The notes under the pieces are model-generated. The model saw only the letters and a program-made list of their open reading frames with translations. It had not been told where the DNA came from and did no database searches. This document shows positions 6,604 through 11,940 of a stretch of DNA of 11,940 nucleotides, in pieces. The translations under genes and the position numbers were made by a program. Origin of the DNA: Verrucomicrobiota bacterium (GTDB taxonomy: Bacteria > Verrucomicrobiota > Verrucomicrobiia > Methylacidiphilales > Verrucolacustridaceae); assembly GCA_010031845.1 (NCBI GenBank), contig RGYX01000010.1, positions 1 to 11,940 of the forward strand, written 5' to 3'. Every line of letters starts with the position of its first letter. Position 1 is the stretch's first letter.

Positions 6604-8737
6604 CGTGGCCCTTCTTTGGCATCTCCACCAACCGTCCTACGTCGAGGCGGAAAGCGGGGAGGTGCTGATGCCATGGGTACGGCTGCACGCTGTGCGGGGA
6701 TATTCCGACATGGCGGAGATGGCTCGACGTCATCCCAAGGTCAAAATCAATTTCAATCTGACTCCGGTGCTGGTCCGGCAAATCGAGGACTTGGCTGGAG
6801 GAAAGGTGAGGGACCGGTGGGGTCTGTTGGCCGGGAAAGAGGCCGCCAAGCTCACGGCCGAGGAGAAGCAACAGATATTGGAGCATTTCTTCAAAATCAA
6901 CTGGTCGACCTGCGTTGATCCTCATCCGCGGTACCGCCAATTGCTCGATCTTCGGGGCCGCCGCCCGGGGGCGGCGCAATCGACCCAGAATGTGAAACGT
7001 TTCAAAGAGGCCGATCTGAGGGATCTGCAGGTTTGGTTTAATCTGGCTTGGTGCGGATTCGCCGTGCGCAAGCGATATCCCGAACTGCAGGCCCTAATTG
7101 CCAAAGACAGGGGATTCACGGAGGAGGAAAAAATGCGGGTGATGGAAATTCACCGGGAAGTTTTGCGGGGCATTCTTGCGGAATACCGGGCTCTGGCGGA
7201 AACGGGCCAAGTGGAGTTGACCACCACACCCTTTTATCATCCCATTCTTCCGCTGTTGGCGGACACCGACAGTGCGAAACGGGCGATGCCATGGGCGAGG
7301 TTGCCGGAACGGATGCAAGCCCCCGAGGATGCCTTGGCCCAACTCCAGAAGGCCCAAGAATCCCACACGCGGGTTTTTGGCCGAAAAGCGCGGGGTCTCT
7401 GGCCCTCGGAGGGTTCGGTCAGTCCGGAGGTCATCCCCTTGATGGCCCGGGCGGGCTTTGAATATTTCTGTACGGATGAATCCGTTTTGTTCCGCGGTTT
7501 GGAGGCGCAGGGGCGGGTGACGGATCATTTGGAACTTTTCCAGTCGTGGCGGGTGGAGGAGGGTGGAGCCACAGTCAAAGCGCTCTTTCGGGAGCGTCCT
7601 TTATCGGATTACATCGGATTCACTGCTGCGCGAACCGAGCCCGGGGTGGCCGCGGATTACCTGAAGGTTCATCTGGAACACATCGGGCAGGTGATGCCCA
7701 AGGAGGGGGCCGTGCTCATTGCCTTGGACGGGGAAAACGCATGGGAGGCCTTTCCGGACAGCGGGGAGGCTTTTCTGGATGCGTTCTACGGGCGGCTGGA
7801 AAATTCCGCCTCGCTGCAGACGCGAACCTTGGCGGAGATCATGGACCGGAGCGAGGGGAAGGCGGCCGGAAAGTTGCACTCTGGCTCATGGATCGGCGGA
7901 AATTTTGACATCTGGATCGGCGATCCCGAGGAGAACCAAGGTTGGGAGTGGATCCGACGCACCCGCGACTTTTTGAAAAAAGCGGAAAGCCAGGGAAAGT
8001 TGTCCGAGGAGGTGCGTACGGCGGCTTGGGAGGACCTCTACGCAGCGGAAGGCAGCGACTGGTTCTGGTGGTACGGCCCCGACTTTCAAACGGACAGTGA
8101 CATGATTTTCGACGCACTTTTCCGCGGTCGTTTGCAAAACGTCTACCGTCGGTTGGGGGTGACTCCTCCAGCGGCTTTAAGCGTTCCGATTTGCGGGGCT
8201 GAAGTGCGGTTGGGCCATCCTCCCGTGCGAAGCATCGAGCCCCGCTTGTCGGCCCAGCCCAGCTTTTTGGACTGGTCGGGGGCGGGGAAGTACGATGCCT
8301 GGAGGGATCAGGGAGCGATGGCCCAGGGAGACCGGAGGGTGCGGTTGATCCAATACGGTTTTGGGGAGAGCGATTTTTATTTCCGTCTCGATGCCAAAGG
8401 GGTGGTGGGGGATGAGGTTGTGGTTGATTTCGACCTTCCGGTGCCCACACGGGTCCGGGCCACGCGCCACCAAGACCAATGGAAGGTAGAGGTTCACAAG
8501 GCGATGGACGGGGTGGCCTACGCGCCGGTCGAGTGCGAGCCTGAGGCAGTGGGGGGGCAGGGACTGCAGTTGCGGGTTCCGTTTTGCGCCTTGGGCTGGA
8601 GAAAGTCCGGCGGAGAGGTGAGTTTTCTGGTGCGGGTGATCCGCGGAGGAGCCGAGGTGGAGCGTTATCCGGAGCGGGGGTTGATCGAGTTTTGCGGCCC
8701 AAACCTTTCCAAGGAACTGCAGAACTGGTTTGTGTAA
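6596..8737 (+). CDS. GH57 glycoside hydrolase (alpha-amylase/amylopullulanase-like)
   Basis: A 713-residue GH57 enzyme predicted to hydrolyse or rearrange alpha-glucans such as glycogen or maltodextrin in the cytoplasm; no signal peptide is present. The five conserved GH57 regions can be followed: HQP at 11-13, GQVELTTTPFYHP (204-216), GLWPSEGSVSP with nucleophile E272, ALDGENAWE with general acid/base D378, and the tryptophan-rich GSWIGGNFDIWIGDP (430-444). A catalytic (beta/alpha)7 barrel plus helical region runs to about 520. From about 540 to the end a beta-rich domain follows that I do not recognise with certainty; it may resemble the accessory domains of GH57 amylopullulanases. The HQPSY start argues against the GH57 branching-enzyme subfamily, which reads HAHLPY. 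GGGAGG (6581-6586), nine bases upstream, supports the ATG at 6596 inside the galT end, suggesting translational coupling. Exact specificity (alpha-1,4, alpha-1,6 or both) is open. Confidence 0.88.
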   Translation: MADVALLWHLHQPSYVEAESGEVLMPWVRLHAVRGYSDMAEMARRHPKVKINFNLTPVLVRQIEDLAGGKVRDRWGLLAGKEAAKLTAEEKQQILEHFFKINWSTCVDPHPRYRQLLDLRGRRPGAAQSTQNVKRFKEADLRDLQVWFNLAWCGFAVRKRYPELQALIAKDRGFTEEEKMRVMEIHREVLRGILAEYRALAETGQVELTTTPFYHPILPLLADTDSAKRAMPWARLPERMQAPEDALAQLQKAQESHTRVFGRKARGLWPSEGSVSPEVIPLMARAGFEYFCTDESVLFRGLEAQGRVTDHLELFQSWRVEEGGATVKALFRERPLSDYIGFTAARTEPGVAADYLKVHLEHIGQVMPKEGAVLIALDGENAWEAFPDSGEAFLDAFYGRLENSASLQTRTLAEIMDRSEGKAAGKLHSGSWIGGNFDIWIGDPEENQGWEWIRRTRDFLKKAESQGKLSEEVRTAAWEDLYAAEGSDWFWWYGPDFQTDSDMIFDALFRGRLQNVYRRLGVTPPAALSVPICGAEVRLGHPPVRSIEPRLSAQPSFLDWSGAGKYDAWRDQGAMAQGDRRVRLIQYGFGESDFYFRLDAKGVVGDEVVVDFDLPVPTRVRATRHQDQWKVEVHKAMDGVAYAPVECEPEAVGGQGLQLRVPFCALGWRKSGGEVSFLVRVIRGGAEVERYPERGLIEFCGPNLSKELQNWFV

Positions 8738-8749
8738 CGGAAATCCAAC

Positions 8750-10753
8750 ATGAAAAATATAAATCTCGTCCTCTGCCTGCATCTGCACCAACCCGTGGGG
8801 AATCTGCCCGAGGTGGTGGATCGGATCACCCAAGAGGTCTATCGACCGGTCATCGGGGTTTTGGAAAAGCATCCAGGAGTTGCAGTGAATCTCCACATCA
8901 GCGGCTCCTTGTTGGAGGTGCTGGCGATCCGCCACCCGGATTTGATCCAGAAAATCAAGGAACTCGTCGCTACCGGCCGGGTGGAGATGATGTCCGGGGG
9001 ATTTTTCGAGCCGGTTTTGGTGGAGTGGTCCGAGGATGATCGTGACGGGCAGCTGACCAAAATGGCCTCCTGGCTCAAGGAGAAGTTGGGGGTGGAGCCG
9101 GCCGGGGCATGGTTGGCGGAGGGGGTTTGGGGTCCGTCGCTTTGCGGGGCCTTCAGCCGAGCGGGTTTGAAGTACGCCGTGGTGGAGGGGTCGTATTTTC
9201 TGCAAGCAGGCATCGTTCCGGCCAAATTGAACGGCCATTATGTGACTGATCAGGCGGGGAACCTGATCAGTGTTTTGCCGACCTGTCCGGATCTGGCCCG
9301 ACTTTTGCCGCATGCGCCGATGGACGAACTTTTTGGATATTTGCGGCGGGTGGCCAACCGGGCGGAGGATGTGACGTTGTCCTTGGCGGCCGACTTGGAG
9401 ACTTGGCCGCAACTGACCGGTGGGGTGGCCGGCTATTTGGACCAGCTTTTCACCCGTTTTGAGGAGTCGCATGGGTGGATTCATACCCTGACTGGGCGGG
9501 CCCAGTTGGAGCGGCAAACTCCCAAGGGGCGCGTGGCGCTGCCTCCTGGAACGCCGGCCGAGTTGGGGGGGTGGTCTCTGCCGGGCAACGCCCGGAGGGA
9601 ATTTTTCCGGGAAAGGGCGCAGCTTGGGCAACGCTATGACGCTGCCAAACTGCTGCCTTTTTTCCGTGGGGGATCCTGGGCCTCTTTCCGCGTGCGGTAC
9701 GGAGAGGTGAATCTGATGTATCGAAAGAACCTTCATTTGGGACGGCGACTCCGGAGCAAGGGTTCCCAGCCCAACGTGCGCTCGGTTCAGGAGAGGTTGT
9801 GGCGGGCCCAGTGTTCAACGGGACAATGGCACGGGACACGCGGAGGGTTGCATCTTCCCCATTTGCGGGAGGCGATTTGGCGGGAGTTGTTGGCGGCTGA
9901 GGCGGAGTTGAGAAGTGGACAGAGCGAAGTGGAGTTGTTGCGAGAGGATGCGAATGCTGACGGTCAGGCCGAGGTTTTGGTGGGGCATCCCCGCCTGACT
10001 TTCATGGTTTCCCCACACCAAGGAGGAGCCTGCCTGGAAATGGGCTTGCCGGAATACGGAAGGAATCTGGCGGATGTTTTGACCCGGCGGGATGAAGAGA
10101 CCCATGGGGCGGTGGCCACTCCGGTGGATTGGTATGAACGGCATCTCTTCCAGGATCATTTGTTCGCCCGAGGGACCACCGTGGAGCAACTGGCGTCCGG
10201 GCATTGTCCCGAATTGGGGGATTTTATCCTGCAACCTTTTCAGCTGCGTGGAATGAGGCAGACGGGGAACCGGGTGACGTTGGAGATGCAGCGGGACGGG
10301 GGGTTGTATCGCATGGGCACACGACAACCGTGCCTGCTGCAAAAAACATATGCCTTGGATGCGGTGGAGGGCCTGGTCGAGGTTTCCTACCAGATCACCA
10401 ACACCGGCTCCCTGCCTCTAGAGGCTGTTTTCGCCAGCGAATTGAATTTAAATGTTGGATCCGACCAGTCCGAGCGAAGTGGATGGAAATGTGGCAAGGA
10501 AAAGAGGCCGGGTCGTGCCAGCTGGCAGAAGGAGGATTGCGGTAGCGTGACGGTTTTCTCCTCGGACGGATTGGAAGTCCGCGTGGTGCCGGATCACTTG
10601 CCTTTGACTTGGGCCTATCCGCTGTTGGATGCGGAAAAGGGCCCCGACGGACCGATTCGCCAAGGCTACTGTCTCCTCTTTGGCCTACATCTGGATCTGA
10701 AGCCGGGCATGAAGGCCGAGGCGCGTCTCAAAGTCAATTATCGCAAGGTTTAG
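8750..10753 (+). CDS. GH57 4-alpha-glucanotransferase-like enzyme (TLGT type)
   Basis: A 667-residue enzyme with the plan of the Thermococcus litoralis 4-alpha-glucanotransferase (about 659 residues): GH57 barrel, helical middle, large beta-sandwich C-domain. Such enzymes transfer alpha-1,4-glucan segments between maltodextrins. Visible motifs: LHQPVGN (12-18), [14 protein letters not shown] (76-89), [10 protein letters not shown] with nucleophile E124, ADLETWP with likely acid/base D215, and [15 protein letters not shown] (264-278). E124 and D215 sit one position from the known E123/D214 pair of the archaeal enzyme. [15 protein letters not shown] (359-373) is the middle-domain signature, and [12 protein letters not shown] (461-472) marks the C-domain. 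The fourth motif is shorter than the DDGEKFGVWP of relatives. The gene follows the first GH57 gene by 12 bases with only a weak GGAA ribosome site. No signal peptide, so cytoplasmic maltodextrin or glycogen remodelling is expected. A plain alpha-amylase activity is the main alternative. Confidence 0.87.
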   Translation: MKNINLVLCLHLHQPVGNLPEVVDRITQEVYRPVIGVLEKHPGVAVNLHISGSLLEVLAIRHPDLIQKIKELVATGRVEMMSGGFFEPVLVEWSEDDRDGQLTKMASWLKEKLGVEPAGAWLAEGVWGPSLCGAFSRAGLKYAVVEGSYFLQAGIVPAKLNGHYVTDQAGNLISVLPTCPDLARLLPHAPMDELFGYLRRVANRAEDVTLSLAADLETWPQLTGGVAGYLDQLFTRFEESHGWIHTLTGRAQLERQTPKGRVALPPGTPAELGGWSLPGNARREFFRERAQLGQRYDAAKLLPFFRGGSWASFRVRYGEVNLMYRKNLHLGRRLRSKGSQPNVRSVQERLWRAQCSTGQWHGTRGGLHLPHLREAIWRELLAAEAELRSGQSEVELLREDANADGQAEVLVGHPRLTFMVSPHQGGACLEMGLPEYGRNLADVLTRRDEETHGAVATPVDWYERHLFQDHLFARGTTVEQLASGHCPELGDFILQPFQLRGMRQTGNRVTLEMQRDGGLYRMGTRQPCLLQKTYALDAVEGLVEVSYQITNTGSLPLEAVFASELNLNVGSDQSERSGWKCGKEKRPGRASWQKEDCGSVTVFSSDGLEVRVVPDHLPLTWAYPLLDAEKGPDGPIRQGYCLLFGLHLDLKPGMKAEARLKVNYRKV

Positions 10754-10797
10754 GGCAGGATTGCCGTTTCCGAACCGTTCTGATAGGGTTCAATTTC

Positions 10798-11202
10798 ATG
10801 AAAATTCCCTCCGTGGCCTTCTTTCTTCCCGTATGGGCTGCCCTAGGGCTGGTGGGATGCACCATTCCCGACGATGCCACTGATGTGAAGACAACGTACG
10901 GGGATACCACGAGCAGTTCCACCGCAGCCAGCGATACTCCTGCCACTTCCCCGGACAGCACAAAATCCGACAAGCCTGAGGCCGCTACCTCCCAGGAGAA
11001 AAAACCCTGGAGTCCCCCGGGGGATGCGGAGAAGAGCTCGCCAGCCAAAGCCAGCTATCCCAAGGGTGAGAAAGTTTCCGGCAAGCCGGGCATGGTTCGT
11101 AGCCCTTACGCTCCTTACGCTGGTTTGGTCGATGTGAAGGGCTTTGCCCCGGGAACGGAAGTGAAGTGCCCTTATACGGGCAAAATCTTCCTCGTTCCCT
11201 AA
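10798..11202 (+). CDS. Small predicted lipoprotein with conserved C-terminal block
   Basis: A 134-residue protein with a lipoprotein signal peptide: MK, a hydrophobic stretch with F8, F9, L10 and W13, then LGLVGC with C21 as the lipidation site. A low-complexity linker rich in Ser, Thr, Pro, Asp and Lys (about 22-95) follows. It ends in a compact block, [20 protein letters not shown] then [13 protein letters not shown] (to residue 134), that looks like the functional part and contains a single cysteine. I recall similar C-termini in Verrucomicrobiota hypothetical proteins, but no function is known to me. The ATG at 10798 is chosen because it starts the signal peptide and has AGGG nine bases upstream; the frame is open further upstream inside the preceding GH57 gene but that extension makes no sense as protein. 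It is probably anchored to the outer or inner membrane. It may share a transcript with the glycogen genes (44-base gap), but a functional link is not implied. Confidence 0.8.
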   Translation: MKIPSVAFFLPVWAALGLVGCTIPDDATDVKTTYGDTTSSSTAASDTPATSPDSTKSDKPEAATSQEKKPWSPPGDAEKSSPAKASYPKGEKVSGKPGMVRSPYAPYAGLVDVKGFAPGTEVKCPYTGKIFLVP

Positions 11203-11236
11203 AACGGATCCCCGACAGCCTTTTGGCTTCTTTGCC

Positions 11237-11716
11237 ATGGATCCTCTCCTGCAGTTATTGAAAGAGAAGGGTCGTGCCACGACCGCCGAACTTTCCCGGC
11301 TTACCGGGAAGAGTGAAAAAGAGGTGGAGGCGGCCATCCGCACATACGAGGCGGAGCGGGTCATTCTCGGATATCAGGCGGTTTTGGATCCCGACAAAAC
11401 CGGCAACGGAGGGGTGCGCGCGGTGATCGAGGCGCGGATCACCCCGGAGCGGGACGGAGGATTCGACCGGATTGCGGCCCGGGTGGCCCGATATCCCGAG
11501 GTCGTTTCCTGCCAGCTGATGAGCGGCGGGTATGACCTCCTGATCGTGGTGGAAGGGAAAGATTTGCGCCAAGTCGCCAGCTTTGTGGCGGAAAAACTTT
11601 CCACCATTCAGGGGGTGATTTCGACGGCGACCCATTTTCAGCTCAAGACGTACAAGGAAGCCGGCGTGCTGTTTCTGGCGGACGAAAAAGCGGAGCGGCT
11701 CTCCGTTTCGCCGTGA
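11237..11716 (+). CDS. Lrp/AsnC-family transcriptional regulator
   Basis: A 159-residue leucine-responsive/AsnC-type regulator. Residues 1-60 form the winged helix-turn-helix (MDPLLQLLKEKGRATTAELS, then the recognition helix near SEKEVEAAIRTYEAE and the wing strand VILGYQAVLDP). Residues about 64-145 form the RAM ligand-binding/oligomerisation domain, with the typical YPEVVSCQLMSGGYDLLIVV stretch and a closing THFQLKTYKE strand. These proteins usually sense an amino acid and form octamers. The stop overlaps by four bases (GTGA) with the start of an aminotransferase, an arrangement like the Bacillus yugG-yugH (alaR-alaT) pair. Regulation of that aminotransferase, perhaps with alanine or another amino acid as effector, is therefore likely. 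No good ribosome site is visible before the ATG, so the start is accepted on the HTH N-terminus alone. Confidence 0.9.
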   Translation: MDPLLQLLKEKGRATTAELSRLTGKSEKEVEAAIRTYEAERVILGYQAVLDPDKTGNGGVRAVIEARITPERDGGFDRIAARVARYPEVVSCQLMSGGYDLLIVVEGKDLRQVASFVAEKLSTIQGVISTATHFQLKTYKEAGVLFLADEKAERLSVSP

Positions 11717-11940
11717 AAAAGCCGGCGGACTTTCTCGCCGAGCATGTCCGGGGGATTCCACGCTCTGGCATTCGGGATTTCTTCGAACTCGTGCAGAAGC
11801 GGGGGGATGTCATTTCCCTTGGTATCGGTGAGCCAGACTCCTCGGCTCCTTGGGCGGTCCGCGAAGCGGCGATTTACTCGCTGGAGCATGGACGGACGGG
11901 GTACACCTCGAACTTGGGTTCGCTGAAACTCCGGCAGGAG
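11713..11940 (+). CDS. Class I/II PLP aminotransferase, N-terminal part (cut by window end)
   Basis: Only the first 76 codons are present; the frame is open to the window edge. It starts with GTG overlapping the TGA of the Lrp/AsnC gene (GTGA). Visible family marks are RGIPRSGIRDFFELV (about 13-27), DVISLGIGEPDSSAP (32-46), which contains the GxGEPD motif of fold-type I aminotransferases, and GRTGYTSNLGSLKLRQE at the end, matching the GYTxxxGxxxLR substrate-side segment. The PLP lysine lies beyond the window. Such enzymes transfer amino groups between amino acids and 2-oxo acids in the cytoplasm. Coupling to the Lrp/AsnC gene suggests an amino-acid-controlled enzyme, with an alanine transaminase such as AlaT/YugH as one candidate; aspartate-type or other specificity cannot be ruled out. 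The start is inferred from frame and homology pattern because no upstream ATG exists in this frame close by. Confidence 0.85.
   Translation, partial: MKKPADFLAEHVRGIPRSGIRDFFELVQKRGDVISLGIGEPDSSAPWAVREAAIYSLEHGRTGYTSNLGSLKLRQE

Noticed and set aside
7839..8702. Open frame of 287 codons on the minus strand inside the first GH57 gene
   Set aside because: Arg/Pro/Ser-rich shadow frame with no motif or ribosome site.
8177..9736. Long open frame (519 codons) on the minus strand opposite the two GH57 genes
   Set aside because: It lies antisense to two well-supported GH57 genes across their junction, has a His/Pro/Gln/Arg-rich composition typical of antisense frames in G-rich genes, and shows no domain.
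10773..10792. GAACC/GGTTC inverted repeat after the second GH57 gene
   Set aside because: Five base pairs around a ten-base loop with no T-run; it overlaps the likely ribosome site of the lipoprotein gene and is probably chance.
10609..10797. Upstream extension of the lipoprotein frame
   Set aside because: It lies within the end of the second GH57 gene and would bury the lipoprotein signal peptide in the interior.
11217..11233. AGCC-TTTT-GGCT hairpin followed by TCTTT, considered as an intrinsic terminator after the lipoprotein gene
   Set aside because: The stem is only four base pairs and the T-run is interrupted, so it is too weak to call.

Overview
The window looks like a moderately GC-rich (visibly G-rich on the + strand) bacterial chromosome segment. 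My best guess is a member of the Verrucomicrobiota. That rests on two soft cues: a small lipoprotein with a C-terminal block I associate with that phylum, and intergenic palindromic and GATTAAGAT-type repeats of the kind I recall from its genomes. Nothing here is decisive for taxonomy. There are no rRNA, tRNA, CRISPR, phage or IS features, and no gene-free stretch exceeds 300 bases; the largest gap is about 175 bases (1795-1969) and holds an operator/promoter region and a hairpin-rich repeat.

Layout: (1) 50-988 (+), a short-type class I mannose-6-phosphate isomerase. (2) 1084-1794 (-), a two-gene type II toxin-antitoxin operon, with a Phd/YefM-like antitoxin upstream of a PIN-domain (VapC-like) toxin. 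Its promoter region carries two copies of a TAGTCTAA box. (3) 1862-1961, a repeat-like stretch with two consecutive hairpins that abuts the end of the next gene. (4) 1970-4126 (-), ribonuclease R. (5) 4125-10753 (+), a compact four-gene glycogen/maltodextrin cluster: ADP-glucose-type glycogen synthase, a GalT-family nucleotidylyltransferase, and two different GH57 enzymes. (6) 10798-11202 (+), a small secreted lipoprotein. (7) 11237-end (+), an Lrp/AsnC regulator overlapping by four bases a class I aminotransferase that runs off the window.

The glycogen block is the metabolic core. GlgA polymerises glucose from a nucleotide sugar. The GalT-like enzyme handles glucose-1-phosphate/NDP-sugar exchange. 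The second GH57 protein closely fits the 4-alpha-glucanotransferase (TLGT) plan and would disproportionate maltodextrins. The first GH57 protein resembles the amylase/amylopullulanase branch and would trim the glucan. The junctions are tight (25-base gap, 8-base overlap, 12-base gap), so co-transcription is likely. No GH13 enzyme, glycogen phosphorylase or ADP-glucose pyrophosphorylase lies in the window. ManA upstream fits hexose-phosphate metabolism but is separated by the toxin-antitoxin operon and rnr, both on the other strand.

No clearly new system stands out. The points most worth a second look are the GalT homologue that has lost its zinc cysteines inside a glycogen operon, the shortened catalytic loop of the second GH57 enzyme, the toxin-antitoxin promoter with a possible leaderless GTG start, and the shared CATG from which rnr and glgA diverge.
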